A stretch of DNA of 64,000 nucleotides from Streptomyces sp. Tu6071 (GCF_000213055.1 NZ_CM001165.1:6098945-6162944), one strand, 5' to 3'. Positions 1 through 8,970 are shown, counted from the first letter of the stretch. A program made the numbers and translations. The notes: generated from the sequence alone by a model not told the origin.

Positions 1-2237
1 AGAAGTACGGCGCCGACAAGGTCGCCATGATCGGCACGTACGGCAAGATCAAGGCGAAGAACGCCATCAAGGACTCCGCGCGCGTCCTCGGCTACCCGTA
101 CGCGATGGGCGACCGCATCACCAAGGCGATGCCCGCCGACGTCCTCGGCAAGGGCATCGACCTCGACGGCATCACCAACCCCACGCACCCGCGCTACTCC
201 GAGGCGGGCGAAGTGCGCGGGATGTACGAGAACGAGCCCGACGTCAAGAAGGTCATCGACACCGCCAAGGGCGTCGAGGGCCTCGTGCGGCAGATGGGCG
301 TCCACGCCGCCGGCGTCATCATGTCCAGCGAGCCGATCATCGACCACGCCCCGGTCTGGGTCCGGCACACGGACAACGTGACGATCACGCAGTGGGACTA
401 CCCGCAGTGCGAGTCGCTCGGCCTGCTGAAGATGGACTTCCTCGGCCTGCGCAACCTGACGATCATGGACGACGCCGTCAAGATGGTGAAGTCCAACAAG
501 GGCAGGGAACTCGACCTCCTCGCCATCCCGCTCGACGACCCGAAGACGTACGACCTGCTGTGCCGGGGCGACACGCTCGGCGTCTTCCAGTTCGACGGCG
601 GCCCGATGCGCTCCCTGCTGCGCCTCATGAAGCCCGACAACTTCGAGGACATCTCCGCCGTCTCGGCCCTGTACCGGCCGGGCCCGATGGGCATGAACTC
701 GCACACGAACTACGCGCTGCGCAAGAACGGCCAGCAGGAGATCACCCCGATCCACCCCGAGCTGGAGGAGCCGCTCAAGGAGGTCCTGGGGCTCACGTAC
801 GGCCTCATCGTGTACCAGGAGCAGGTGCAGAAGGCCGCGCAGATCGTCGCCGGTTACTCGCTCGGCGAGGCGGACATCCTGCGCCGCGTGATGGGCAAGA
901 AGAAGGCCGACGAACTGGAGAAGAACTTCGTCCTCTTCCAGGCCGGTGCCCGCAAGAACGGCTACAGCGACGAGGCGATCCAGGCCCTGTGGGACGTCCT
1001 GGTCCCCTTCGCCGGGTACGCCTTCAACAAGGCGCACTCCTCGGCGTACGGGCTCGTCACCTACTGGACCGCGTACCTCAAGGCGAACTACCCGGCCGAG
1101 TACATGGCCGCCGTGCTCACCTCGGTCCGCGACGACAAGGACAAGTCGGCCGTCTACCTCAACGAGTGCCGCCGCATGGGCATCCGGGTGCTGCCGCCGG
1201 ACGTCAACGAGTCGCTCGCGAACTTCGCGGCCCAGGGCGACGACGTGATCCTCTTCGGTCTCACGGCGGTCAGGAACGTCGGTCAGAACGTCGTGGACTC
1301 GATCATCCGCAGTCGCAAGGCGAAGGGGAAGTACGCCTCGTTCCCCGACTACCTCGACAAGGTCGAAGCCGTCGTCTGCAACAAGCGCACGACGGAATCC
1401 CTCATCAAGGCGGGTGCCTTCGACCAGCTCGGGCACACCCGCAAGGGCCTCACCGCGCAGTACGAGCCGATGATCGACAACGTCGTCGCGGTCAAGCGCA
1501 AGGAGGCCGAGGGGCAGTTCGACCTCTTCGGCGGCATGGGCGACGACGACGGCAAGGACGAGCCGGGCTTCGGGCTCGACGTGACCTTCGGCGACGACGA
1601 GTGGGAGAAGAGCTATCTCCTCGCGCAGGAGCGCGAGATGCTCGGCCTCTACGTCTCCGACCACCCGCTCTTCGGCCTGGAGCACGTCCTCTCGGACAAG
1701 GCGGACGCGGGGATCGGGCAGCTCACGGGCGGCGACTTCGGCGACGGCGCCGTCGTCACGGTCGGCGGCATCATCTCCGGCCTCCAGCGCAAGATGACCA
1801 AGCAGGGCAACGCGTGGGCGATCGCCACGGTGGAGGACCTCGCGGGCTCCATCGAGTGCATGTTCTTCCCGGCCACGTACCAGCTCGTCTCGACCCAGCT
1901 CGTCGAGGACACCGTCGTCTTCGTCAAGGGCCGGCTCGACAAGCGCGAGGACATCCCGCGCCTCGTCGCGATGGAGATGCAGGTCCCCGACCTCTCCCAC
2001 GCGGGCACCAACGCGCCCGTGGTCATCACGATCCCGGCGACCCGCGTCACGCCGCCGATGATCAGCCGCCTGAGCGAGGTGCTCGGCAGCCACCGGGGCA
2101 ACTCGGAGGTGCGGATCAAGCTCCAGGGCCCGCGCAAGACGACAGTGCTGCGCCTGGACCGGCACCGCGTGCAGCCCGATCCCTCGCTCTTCGGGGACCT
2201 GAAGGTGCTGCTCGGGCCGTCCTGCCTGGCGGGGTAG
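1..2237 (+). CDS. dnaE: DNA polymerase III alpha subunit, 3' part (5' end outside window)
   Basis: Replicative polymerase catalytic subunit, cytoplasmic, part of the replisome. The reading frame is open from base 3 to a TAG at 2235-2237, so the gene starts before the window; about 745 residues are present of a usual ~1180. The visible part begins in the polymerase domain (YGKIKAKNAIKDSARVLGYPY region) and includes the beta-NTase-fold active-site region around LGVFQFDGG and RPGPMGM, the helix-hairpin-helix region, and a C-terminal OB fold (VVTVGGIISGLQRK onward). The frame stays intact to the end. It is followed by a strong hairpin at 2301-2338. Identification is certain; whether upstream sequence is normal cannot be seen. 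Confidence 0.97.
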   Translation, partial: KYGADKVAMIGTYGKIKAKNAIKDSARVLGYPYAMGDRITKAMPADVLGKGIDLDGITNPTHPRYSEAGEVRGMYENEPDVKKVIDTAKGVEGLVRQMGVHAAGVIMSSEPIIDHAPVWVRHTDNVTITQWDYPQCESLGLLKMDFLGLRNLTIMDDAVKMVKSNKGRELDLLAIPLDDPKTYDLLCRGDTLGVFQFDGGPMRSLLRLMKPDNFEDISAVSALYRPGPMGMNSHTNYALRKNGQQEITPIHPELEEPLKEVLGLTYGLIVYQEQVQKAAQIVAGYSLGEADILRRVMGKKKADELEKNFVLFQAGARKNGYSDEAIQALWDVLVPFAGYAFNKAHSSAYGLVTYWTAYLKANYPAEYMAAVLTSVRDDKDKSAVYLNECRRMGIRVLPPDVNESLANFAAQGDDVILFGLTAVRNVGQNVVDSIIRSRKAKGKYASFPDYLDKVEAVVCNKRTTESLIKAGAFDQLGHTRKGLTAQYEPMIDNVVAVKRKEAEGQFDLFGGMGDDDGKDEPGFGLDVTFGDDEWEKSYLLAQEREMLGLYVSDHPLFGLEHVLSDKADAGIGQLTGGDFGDGAVVTVGGIISGLQRKMTKQGNAWAIATVEDLAGSIECMFFPATYQLVSTQLVEDTVVFVKGRLDKREDIPRLVAMEMQVPDLSHAGTNAPVVITIPATRVTPPMISRLSEVLGSHRGNSEVRIKLQGPRKTTVLRLDRHRVQPDPSLFGDLKVLLGPSCLAG

Positions 2238-2300
2238 GGGCCGCCCCGGGGGGCCCACGGCGCTCGCGGTCCTCGCGCGGGCCCGGCTTCCGTACGTGCC

Positions 2301-2338
2301 GGAGGGGCGCCACTGTCGTGCGACGGTGGCGCCCCTCC
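2301..2338. terminator. Terminator hairpin after dnaE
   Basis: Perfect 13-bp arms GGAGGGGCGCCAC (2301-2313) and GTGGCGCCCCTCC (2326-2338); the inner bases add a G-U pair and four more pairs. No T-run follows, as is usual in Streptomyces. It lies between dnaE and the convergent small gene and can serve both. Confidence 0.8.
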
Positions 2339-2406
2339 TCGTACGTCCCGGGGGTGCGGGACACCGGGAGACGTACGGGCCTTGGCCGTGACCCGGCCCC
2401 CGGGGG

Positions 2407-2571
2407 TCAGTTGTGGCCGAAGCGCCGCTCGCGGCCCTTGCGGGCCATGTCCCCCGGCGTCGCCTGGGACGCCTGGTGCGCCTCGGTGGACGTCTCCTTG
2501 GCCTGCGCGCCCGCCGCCTCGGCGGAGGAGCGGTTCTGAGCGCTCTGCTTGCGGTTCTTGTTCTTGGCCAT
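2407..2571 (-). CDS. Small basic hydrophilic protein, 54 aa
   Basis: Short gene on the minus strand, ATG at 2571, TGA at 2407-2409, preceded by a clear ribosome site (AGGAGG about 8 bases before the start). The product begins MAKNKNRKQSAQNRSS and ends GRERRFGHN; it is Lys/Arg/Gln rich, with no membrane segment and no cysteine. Small proteins of this type with an MAKNK(N) start are found in many actinomycetes as conserved hypotheticals. Function unknown. Gene reality rests on the ribosome site, the codon bias and the family resemblance. Confidence 0.72.
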   Translation of the reverse strand: MAKNKNRKQSAQNRSSAEAAGAQAKETSTEAHQASQATPGDMARKGRERRFGHN

Positions 2572-2877
2572 GTGAATCTTCCTCCTGGGAAGGTCTGGGG
2601 GCCAGGTACGCGCTCACTCTCACACGCTCGGACAAAGAACGCATTTCGGACAATTACCGTGCGTAATGACCGCAGGGAAGGGGCGTGCCTGCACCTTGAC
2701 ATGGCCGGTAACGGACGGTGGCGACAGGGCGGGCGGGGAAACGGCACGCCGATGATCGAGTTCGGACCGTTAACCCTCGTACGGTCGGGCAGACTCGAAG
2801 CGAAGCCGGAGCGAAACCGCCTTCCGTCACCGCGGACGGAAGCGGGCCCCGGGTCGCGAGGGAAGAGGGTGGAACGC
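2572..2877. other. Divergent intergenic region, 306 bases
   Basis: Separates the 54-aa gene (left) from the NYN-domain gene (right) and should hold both promoters. It is lower in GC than its surroundings around 2620-2670. A perfect TTGACA lies at 2696-2701 on the plus strand, but no good -10 stands at 17-18 bases from it. No hairpin or open gene was recognised. Confidence 0.5.
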
Positions 2878-4173
2878 GTGGACCGCTGCGTTGTCCTGGT
2901 GGATGCCGGGTATCTCCTCGGTGCCGCCGCCAGTCTGCTGGCCGGTGATCCCTCGCGTTCCCGGATCACCGTCGATCACGCCGCGCTCATCCAGCGGCTG
3001 CGCGAGCGGGCCGAGGAGGAGACGGGCCAACCCCTGCTCCGCATCTACTGGTTCGACGGCGCGCCCGACCGCGTACCGCAGCCCGAGCACCGCAGGCTGC
3101 GGGTCCGGCCGCGCGTCACCGTGCGGCTCGGTGCCCTGACGCGCAGTGACGGGCGGTGGGCGCAGAAGGGCGTCGACGCGGCGATGCACGCCGAACTCAC
3201 GGAGCTGGCCCGCAATCGCGCCTGCTCCGACGTCGTCCTCGTGACGGGCGACGGCGACCTCCTGCCCGGCCTCGTCTCCGCCAAGGAGCACGGGGTCGCC
3301 GTGCACCTGTGGGCCGTTCAGGCGGCGGACGGCGACTACAACCAGTCGGAGGACCTCGTCGCCGAGGCCGACGAGCGACGGGTCCTGGACCGGCAGTGGA
3401 TCACGGGCGCGATCCGCGCCAAGGAGGCCCCCGGGCCCTGCGCGCTGCCGAACGGGCCGCGCAGCCCCGAGATCACGGCGATCTTCTCGGCACCGCTCCC
3501 CGACGGCGACGGAGCGCCCCCGGCGCCGCGCGTCCCCGAGCCGAGCGCGGGGACGGACGCGGGCGCCGGGGGCGGCGTGGACGCGGCCTCCGACGGCCGG
3601 CCGGGGGAGCGGGCCGGTGCCGAGGCGGGGACCGGTCCCGGGGGCGGCGCCGGGTCCGACGTGGACGGGCAGGCGGGGGAGCGGGCCGGAGGCAGGGTCG
3701 TCCCCACGCCGAAGGACCTCGCGGCCCTCAAGACCCCCGCGCCGGAGCGGCAGCCGGCGCCGAACGCGACGCTGCGCTGGTCCTCCGACAAGGGCTGGGT
3801 CGAGCGGCCCGGCGGCGAACCGGCCGAGGCCGCCGCGCTCCCCACGCTCGCCCAGCTCACCACCGCCGAACAGCGGTGGGCGGACCGCGAGGAGGACATC
3901 ACGACGGTCGGCGGCGACCCCTTCGAGGTCGGCCAGGTCTTCGCCCGCCGCTGGCTCGCCCGCGTCCCGCCGAACCCCCCGGCCCGCGAGCGCCTCGCGC
4001 CCCTCTACCCCCGCATCCCGCACCGCATCGACGGCGAACTCCTGCGCTACGCGGCCCGCTTCGGCCTCCTCGCGCACAAGGACGACCAGATCGACGAGAA
4101 CGACCGCTACGCGATCAGGGCGGGCTTCTGGCGCGAGACGGGCGTGGAGGCGGGGGCGACGACGGGGCGGTGA
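2878..4173 (+). CDS. NYN-domain (PIN-like) putative ribonuclease, 431 aa
   Basis: N-terminal NYN domain of the PIN-like nuclease superfamily (about residues 1-170), followed by a Pro/Gly/Ala-rich linker (about 195-290) and a conserved C-terminal region of about 130 residues. The metal-binding aspartates expected of the fold are visible: D9 in LVDAGYLL, D100 in KGVDAAM, and D125/D127 in TGDGDLLP. GTG at 2878 was chosen because VDRCVVLVDAGYLL is the usual start of this actinobacterial family; GTG 2869 is the alternative. The open frame runs further upstream but is not coding-like. Likely acts on RNA in the cytoplasm; the substrate is unknown. Confidence 0.85.
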   Translation: MDRCVVLVDAGYLLGAAASLLAGDPSRSRITVDHAALIQRLRERAEEETGQPLLRIYWFDGAPDRVPQPEHRRLRVRPRVTVRLGALTRSDGRWAQKGVDAAMHAELTELARNRACSDVVLVTGDGDLLPGLVSAKEHGVAVHLWAVQAADGDYNQSEDLVAEADERRVLDRQWITGAIRAKEAPGPCALPNGPRSPEITAIFSAPLPDGDGAPPAPRVPEPSAGTDAGAGGGVDAASDGRPGERAGAEAGTGPGGGAGSDVDGQAGERAGGRVVPTPKDLAALKTPAPERQPAPNATLRWSSDKGWVERPGGEPAEAAALPTLAQLTTAEQRWADREEDITTVGGDPFEVGQVFARRWLARVPPNPPARERLAPLYPRIPHRIDGELLRYAARFGLLAHKDDQIDENDRYAIRAGFWRETGVEAGATTGR

Positions 4174-4471
4174 TCTTCCCTCCGGGGGAGGCGGGAGCGG
4201 GGGAGGGCGGTCGGCGCACGCGGAAGCCGGGCGGCGGGGACGGCGCAGGCGGAAGTGGCGGAGGGGGGAGCGGGGCGGGCCGTACGGCGCAGGCGGGAGC
4301 GGGGGAGGCGGGGCGCGCGGCAGGCGGTACTTCGCGCGCGGAAGCCGGAAGGCGGGAGGCGGGAGGCGGGAGCGCGGCAGGCGGTACAACGCACGCGGAA
4401 ACCGTGAAGGCGGGAGCGGGGGAGCCGTTCCCGCCCGGCCGGGCCCGACCGGTCCGCCGGGCCCCGCGGCC
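4174..4471. repeat. Gene-free G-rich imperfect tandem repeat region
   Basis: Highly strand-asymmetric region (very G-rich on the plus strand) between the convergent NYN and gvpK genes. Units resemble each other: GCGCGGCAGGCGGTAC occurs at 4315-4330 and again at 4372-4387 (57-base period), each followed by a GCGGAAGCC-like block and runs of GGCGGGAG. Earlier, more degenerate copies lie from about 4197. All frames are open because of composition, but no ribosome site or conserved product is seen. Confidence 0.6.
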
Positions 4472-4777
4472 TCACGTCGTCGGCAGCAGCGTCCCCAGCG
4501 GGCCCAGGTCCAGGTTCAGGTCCTCGCGGCGCAGGCCGTGGCGTGCGCACAGGTCCGTCATGCGCTCGTCCAGCAGCATCAGCGCCGTGCCGACCGCCTC
4601 CTCCTGCTCGCCCGTGAGGTCTCCCGCGTCGAAGCGCCGCACCGCCTGGCGTTCCATGAGCTGCCGCAGCAGCTCGACGACCGTCAGGACGAGCGCGGCG
4701 AGGTCGCGGCCCACCGCCGCCGGGTCGAGATCGAGCGTCGCGGGGGGCTTCCCCGTTCCGGGGATCATGCTCGTCAC
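4472..4777 (-). CDS. gvpK: Gas vesicle protein GvpK, 101 aa
   Basis: Last gene of the gvp operon. The GTG start at 4777 overlaps the stop of gvpS (GTGA). The product contains the GvpK family core (LDLDPAAVGRDLAALVLTVV... and RQLMERQAVRRFDAGDL...), expected length about 100. GvpK is a minor protein required for gas vesicle formation in other organisms. Translational coupling through the whole operon implies co-regulation with gvpO. No sign of truncation. Confidence 0.9.
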   Translation of the reverse strand: MTSMIPGTGKPPATLDLDPAAVGRDLAALVLTVVELLRQLMERQAVRRFDAGDLTGEQEEAVGTALMLLDERMTDLCARHGLRREDLNLDLGPLGTLLPTT

Positions 4778-5004
4778 AGGGGGCCTCCGTCGTTCCAGGG
4801 GGCGGGTACGGACTCGCTCACCGAGGCGAGCAGCGCGTGCAGGGAGATCCGTACGAGCGGTACCTCCGCGATGGCGAGCACGAGGTCCCCGCTCACCACG
4901 ACCCCCGCCCCGAGCACGCGGTCGAGCAGGTCCACGAGCGGCACCCCGAGCGGCGCCCCGCTGTCGGGCCCGCTCCACGCCACGGGCGCCCCGGCCGCGC
5001 TCAC
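4774..5004 (-). CDS. gvpS: Gas vesicle protein GvpS (GvpA family), 76 aa
   Basis: Short GvpA/GvpJ-family protein; the central segment VPLVDLLDRVLGAGVVVSGDL followed by LAIAEVPLVRISLHALLASV is the typical amphipathic shell fold. GTG at 5004 overlaps the gvpL stop by GTGA, and its own stop overlaps gvpK in the same way. Assigned S rather than J from its position (L-S-K) in the actinobacterial gvpOAFGYZJLSK order and the absence of a long C-terminal extension. Confidence 0.85.
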   Translation of the reverse strand: MSAAGAPVAWSGPDSGAPLGVPLVDLLDRVLGAGVVVSGDLVLAIAEVPLVRISLHALLASVSESVPAPWNDGGPL

Positions 5005-5774
5005 GCCGGCTCCCCGGTGAAGGAGTACGGGACCCAGGGCCCCGCGAGTTCCAGCGTGCACCCGGCGGGGAGCGCCTCCCGCTCGCGGGCGATCCGCTCC
5101 GTGAAGGCGGTCGCCTTCGCGAGCGGCACGAGGTAGGCCCCGTTCAGCACCTGTGAGCGCCTCTCGCCCGTCACCTCCGTGCCGTGCGGGGGCCGCCGCA
5201 CCCCTTCGGCGGCCACCTCGCGCGCCGCGTTGTCGACCTGGTCCGCGAGCCGCAGCGCCGTCTCGTGCCCCGACTCCTGGGCGCGCTGCCTGGCCCGTAC
5301 CCGGTCCAGGTAGTCGCGCCCCCCGCGCGGCCGCCCGGACGGCGGCGGCGCGGGGGACGCGGCGGGCGCCTCGCGGTGCACCTTGACGGCCCACTCGGCG
5401 TGCTCCGCCACGCGCCGCAGCACGGTGTCGAAGCGGTCCGCGTGCGCGAGCAGCCCCGTACGCGCCCCGTGCTCGTCGTGGTAGAGCGTCGCGAGCGGCA
5501 GCGGCACGGCCCGCCACTCGGCGGCAGCCGCCGAGACGACCGCGTGGTGGGTACGGGCGAGCCGCTCCAGCTCGGCCGGATCGGCGCACCGCGCGCGGAG
5601 CGCCGCGTCGTCGTAACCGGCGGCGGGCACCTCCTGCACGACGGCCCACAGATCGCCGGCCGCCATGAGCCGGACCTCGCCGCCGTCGCTGTGGCCGGTC
5701 AGCCCCGCGGGGAGCGCGGGCCCGCGCCCGCGCCGCACCGCGAAGACGCAGACGGCCGTCGCCGCGTCCGTCAT
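5001..5774 (-). CDS. gvpL: Gas vesicle protein GvpL/GvpF family, 257 aa
   Basis: Second GvpF/L-family protein of the operon. Begins MTDAATAVCVFAVRRG, has the family segment LMAAGDLWAVVQEVP near residue 40 and the C-terminal block GAYLVPLAKATAFTERI ... LAGPWVPYSFTG, the family's signature ending. Expected length about 250. ATG at 5774 overlaps the gvpJ stop (ATGA). GvpF/L proteins are accessory structural or assembly factors of the vesicle. A Pro/Ala-rich insert (about residues 140-155) is the only oddity. Confidence 0.9.
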   Translation of the reverse strand: MTDAATAVCVFAVRRGRGPALPAGLTGHSDGGEVRLMAAGDLWAVVQEVPAAGYDDAALRARCADPAELERLARTHHAVVSAAAAEWRAVPLPLATLYHDEHGARTGLLAHADRFDTVLRRVAEHAEWAVKVHREAPAASPAPPPSGRPRGGRDYLDRVRARQRAQESGHETALRLADQVDNAAREVAAEGVRRPPHGTEVTGERRSQVLNGAYLVPLAKATAFTERIAREREALPAGCTLELAGPWVPYSFTGEPA

Positions 5775-6187
5775 GCCGTCTCCCTCTCGCGCCCGGGGGC
5801 GCCGGAACGGCGGGCGGCGCCCGCGCGCCCGCCGCCGTCCCCGCGCCCTTCGGCGGCCTCGGACTCCGGCACCGCGCCGCGTTCCAGCGCGGCGAGGCGT
5901 TCGCGCAGTTCCCTGTTCTCCTCGCGGAGTTCCTCGCGGGCGGCGCGCGAGGACAGGGCGGGATCGGTCTCCCACCAGTCGATGCCCGCCTTGCGCGCGG
6001 TGTCCACGGAGGAGACGAAGAGCCGCAGCCGGATCGTGAGCAGCTCGATGTCGAGCAGGTCGATCTTGATGTCGCCCGCGATGACGACACCCTTGTCGAG
6101 CACGCGCTCCAGGATGTCCGCGAGGTTCGCGGGCTGGGCGGCGTGCGAGGGCGGGCCGACGGGGGTGGTGGTCAGGTCGACGGTCAT
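5771..6187 (-). CDS. gvpJ: Gas vesicle protein GvpJ (GvpA family with C-terminal extension), 138 aa
   Basis: GvpA-like shell domain at about residues 20-70 (NLADILERVLDKGVVIAGDI, then IDLLDIELLTIRLRLFVSSVDTA), then a short coiled-coil-prone acidic stretch (EELREENRELRERLAALE) and an Arg/Gly-rich tail. The extension and the position after gvpZ support J. Start ATG at 6187 shares one base with the gvpZ stop (TGATG). Confidence 0.88.
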   Translation of the reverse strand: MTVDLTTTPVGPPSHAAQPANLADILERVLDKGVVIAGDIKIDLLDIELLTIRLRLFVSSVDTARKAGIDWWETDPALSSRAAREELREENRELRERLAALERGAVPESEAAEGRGDGGGRAGAARRSGAPGRERETA

Positions 6188-7296
6188 CAGGCCGCGCTCC
6201 GGGACCTGCGACGGCGACGCGGACGCTCCTCGGGCTCTTCCTCCTCCTCGGGCTCCTCCTCGCCCTCCTCACCTTCCTCGGGCTCCTCCTCGCCCTCCTC
6301 GCCCTCGTAAGGCTCTTCCTCGGACTCCTCCTCGGGCTCTTCCTCCCCCTCGGGCTCCTCCTCGCCCTCGTAGCCCTCCTCGTCCTCGTACTCGCCCTCC
6401 TCGCCGTTCTCCTCGTACTCGCCCTCCTCGCCGTTCTCCTCGTTCTCGGCGTTCTCGTCGTCCTCCAGGCCCTCCTCGTGGCTGCGGACGACCTCGCCGT
6501 CGCGGATCTCGCCGCGCCAGCCCTCGATCTCGTCGTCCTCGTAGAGGGTGACGTGACGGGCGAAGTGCTTGAGGTCGAGGCGGAGCCTGCGGCCCTGCGC
6601 GCGCCAGAGGTTGGCGGTCTTCTCGAAGAAGCCGGATGCCTCGTACTCGACGACGACCACGACGCGGGTGAGGTCCGGGGTCAGCTCGTGGAAGCTGATG
6701 CAGCCCGTCGTGGAGGCGTTGGCGCCCTCGGAGGTCCACACGATCCGCTCGTCGGGGACCTGCTCCTGCGTCGTGGCCTTCCAGCTGCGGGCCGAGGGGC
6801 CGATCTTCATCTGCCACTGCGTCGTGACGTCGTCCTCCTGGTTGACGCCCTTGACGCCCTTCGTGAAGCCGGGGAAGTCGGCGAGCTGCGTCCAGTGGTC
6901 GTAGACCGTGCGGACGGGCTTGCCGATGTCGACGGTCTCGATGATGTTCGTCGTCTTCACGTTCTCGCCCCCGCCACCTCCGCCCCCGCCGCCCCCGCTC
7001 CCGCCGTCGTCCCCGCCCCCGCCGCCGAAGAGGCTCTTCGCCTTCTCGGTCACGCCGCCCGTGAGGTCCTTCGCCTTCTGCCCGGCGATCGCCTTGAGCG
7101 GGCTCTCGCCCTTGAGGAGCCTGCCGCCGATCCCGGCCATGCTGCCGAGACCGCCGCCGCCTCCGCCGTCGCCGATCTTCTCGACCAGCCCGGTGAGGGA
7201 ATCGCCCGCCTTGTCGGCCAGTTTGCCGCCGTGGGCGGCGAGATAGCCGTTGATCTCTTCCATCAGACGGTCGAGGCCCGATTGCTGCGCAGCCAT
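6187..7296 (-). CDS. gvpZ: Gas-vesicle-cluster SRPBCC protein GvpZ with acidic tail, 369 aa
   Basis: Three parts: an N-terminal helical region (residues 1-90), a Gly/Asp-rich linker (about 92-110, ten Gly in a row), an SRPBCC/polyketide-cyclase-like ligand-binding fold (about 114-250; NIIETVDIGKPVRTVYDHW, KATTQEQVPDERIVW), then an extremely acidic tail (about 275-360, mostly Glu) ending in a basic RPRRRRRSRSAA. It sits four bases after the gvpY stop and is coupled to gvpJ. Ligand and role unknown; position in the conserved operon suggests a vesicle-associated function. The Glu tract is encoded by near-repeats of CTC/CTCCTC (plus strand), prone to slippage. Confidence 0.82.
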   Translation of the reverse strand: MAAQQSGLDRLMEEINGYLAAHGGKLADKAGDSLTGLVEKIGDGGGGGGLGSMAGIGGRLLKGESPLKAIAGQKAKDLTGGVTEKAKSLFGGGGGDDGGSGGGGGGGGGGENVKTTNIIETVDIGKPVRTVYDHWTQLADFPGFTKGVKGVNQEDDVTTQWQMKIGPSARSWKATTQEQVPDERIVWTSEGANASTTGCISFHELTPDLTRVVVVVEYEASGFFEKTANLWRAQGRRLRLDLKHFARHVTLYEDDEIEGWRGEIRDGEVVRSHEEGLEDDENAENEENGEEGEYEENGEEGEYEDEEGYEGEEEPEGEEEPEEESEEEPYEGEEGEEEPEEGEEGEEEPEEEEEPEERPRRRRRSRSAA

Positions 7297-7300
7297 TGCC

Positions 7301-7957
7301 TTACCTTCCTCGTCCGCCGCGGGAAGCCGAACGCTTCGCGGTGCTCTTCGTCGTGCGCTTCGCCGCCTTCTTGGCGGGAGCCTTCTTCGCGGCGCCCTCC
7401 TTGCGGGAGGTCGGCTTGCCCCTGAGCGCGGCGGCCTTCCGCGCACCCGGGTTGTTCGCGGGGGGCCGCTTGGCCGCCGTCTTCTTCGCCGGGGTCTTCT
7501 TCGCCGCCGCCTTCTTGGCGGGACGGCGGTGGCGGGAGGGACGGCGGGGCGCGGGCTCCTCCTCGGCCTCCTCCGCCTCCTCGGGCTCCTCCTCGTCCCG
7601 GGGTTCCTCCCCGCCCTCCTCCGGCTCCTCCTCTTCCCCGGTGTCCTCCTGCGGGGGCTCCAGGAGGGAGGCGGTACGGGCGGCGAGGGTGTCGGCGAGC
7701 GCGCTGAGGCGACGGTCGGCCGCCGTGCGCCCGGCGGCGAGCAGTTCCTCGCGCATCTGGTCGCTCAGTTCGGCGAACTGCGGGGTCTCGCGGAGCTTGC
7801 GCACGGCCGCGGTGAGGAGGTCCTGCGGGGTCAGGTTGAGGCGCTTGCCGGCGAGGCAGGAGGCGACCACGAGAGCGAGCCGTGCCTTGCGGGTGCGCCC
7901 GAGCAGATAGCCGCCGACGAGGGCGGTACCGAGTACGAGCTTGTCCGAGTCATCCAT
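7301..7957 (-). CDS. gvpY: Gas-vesicle-cluster protein GvpY with acidic block and histone-like tail, 218 aa
   Basis: N-terminal domain of about 110 residues (MDDSDKLVLGTALVGGYLLG, a short hydrophobic segment, then LTPQDLLTAAVRKLRETPQF), an acidic block at about 125-155 (Glu-rich), and a Lys/Ala/Pro-rich tail with KKAAAKKTPAKKTAAK-type repeats resembling histone H1 or Lsr2-independent nucleoid proteins. ATG 7957 overlaps the gvpG stop by 8 bases. The stop is TAA, unusual here. Matches by position and composition the gene called gvpY in the S. coelicolor clusters. DNA binding by the tail is possible but unproven. Confidence 0.8.
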   Translation of the reverse strand: MDDSDKLVLGTALVGGYLLGRTRKARLALVVASCLAGKRLNLTPQDLLTAAVRKLRETPQFAELSDQMREELLAAGRTAADRRLSALADTLAARTASLLEPPQEDTGEEEEPEEGGEEPRDEEEPEEAEEAEEEPAPRRPSRHRRPAKKAAAKKTPAKKTAAKRPPANNPGARKAAALRGKPTSRKEGAAKKAPAKKAAKRTTKSTAKRSASRGGRGR

Positions 7958-8231
7958 CGGGCATTCCCAAAGTCGTGGGGGACGGGGTCGTGGGGGACAG
8001 CAGGGGGGTACGGGTTTCCAGCAGGCCGAGCAGGTGGTCCTCCTCGGCCTCGAACGCGGCCTCGTCGAGCTCGCCCGCCTCGAAGGCGGAGTTGAGCGCG
8101 GCGAGGCGGGCACGGACGGCGGCGGGCGAGTACAGACGGCGCTCCGCCTCGTCGGCGATCTGCTCCGCGACCCAGGCGACGCCGCGCACGGGCGCGAGCG
8201 GCAGCAGCAGGACGCCGCTGACGAGGCCCAT
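7950..8231 (-). CDS. gvpG: Gas vesicle protein GvpG, 93 aa
   Basis: Small GvpG-family protein: starts MGLVSGVLLLPLAPVRGVAWV and continues AEQIADEAERRLYSPAAVRARLAAL..., the family pattern of a hydrophobic start and a helical acidic remainder. ATG 8231 follows the gvpF stop after one base (TGACATG). A longer reading from a further upstream ATG is possible but would overlap gvpF. Accessory role in vesicle assembly. Confidence 0.88.
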   Translation of the reverse strand: MGLVSGVLLLPLAPVRGVAWVAEQIADEAERRLYSPAAVRARLAALNSAFEAGELDEAAFEAEEDHLLGLLETRTPLLSPTTPSPTTLGMPDG

Positions 8232-8232
8232 G

Positions 8233-8970
8233 TCAGGCACTCACCGGGACGGGCGGCGCGGAGACGAAGCTGTAGCAGGGCAACGGTCCGGTGAGGACGA
8301 GCGCGAGGTACGGGGCCGAGGGGCCCGCGAGCCGCGCGGCCCCGGCCCGGAAGGCGGCGAGGCGCCCGGCGTCCACGAGCCACGAGACGTTGAGCACCGT
8401 GCTCTCGTCCACGGGGCCCTCGCGGGACTCCACGGCGAGCGGTTCCAGCGCCGCGCGCACCGCGCCCGCCGCCTCGCGGGCCCGCCCGGTGAGCCCCTCG
8501 GCGACCGCGCGGCCGAGCCGCACCTCCGCCTCGTACCCGGGCCGGGCCCGGGCCTCCTCGCGCAGGCCGCGCAGCCGCGCGTCGGCGCGCAGGAGCGCGG
8601 GCACGCCCTGCTCCGAGACGGTGCCCTTGACGTTGACCTCGACGCGCCCGGTCACGCGCTCCAGCGCGGCGCGGTACCGCTCGGCGCCGCGCCGCAGGTC
8701 CGCGCGCACCGCCTCCTCGTCGGCCGCCACGACACCGAAGCGCATCGGGACGACCGGGCCGCGCGCGGCGAGCGCGTCGAGGACCCCCTGGTGGGCGAGG
8801 AGCTCGCGGCGCTTGGCGCGCAGCGGCGCGGGCGCCGGGCCCACGAGCGCGGCGAGGCCCGCGGCGCACACCGCGCGCGGCTCCCGTGCCGGGCTCCCGA
8901 CACCGGTGAGACCGGCCGGGTCCGTGTCCTCGGGGACGACGGCGTAGACGTACAGGCCGGGAGCGCTCAC
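8233..8970 (-). CDS. gvpF: Gas vesicle protein GvpF, 245 aa
   Basis: First GvpF/L-family member: N-terminus [17 protein letters not shown] and C-terminal block [19 protein letters not shown] ... [14 protein letters not shown] are diagnostic. GTG at 8970 overlaps the gvpA stop (GTGA), so its synthesis is coupled to the shell protein. Known GvpF proteins sit on the gas-facing side and bind GvpA during nucleation; that role is family knowledge. Confidence 0.92.
   Translation of the reverse strand: MSAPGLYVYAVVPEDTDPAGLTGVGSPAREPRAVCAAGLAALVGPAPAPLRAKRRELLAHQGVLDALAARGPVVPMRFGVVAADEEAVRADLRRGAERYRAALERVTGRVEVNVKGTVSEQGVPALLRADARLRGLREEARARPGYEAEVRLGRAVAEGLTGRAREAAGAVRAALEPLAVESREGPVDESTVLNVSWLVDAGRLAAFRAGAARLAGPSAPYLALVLTGPLPCYSFVSAPPVPVSA

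Noticed and set aside
2413..2877. In-frame upstream extension of the NYN-domain gene
   Set aside because: It overlaps the 54-aa gene on the other strand, lacks coding character, and the family start is at 2878.
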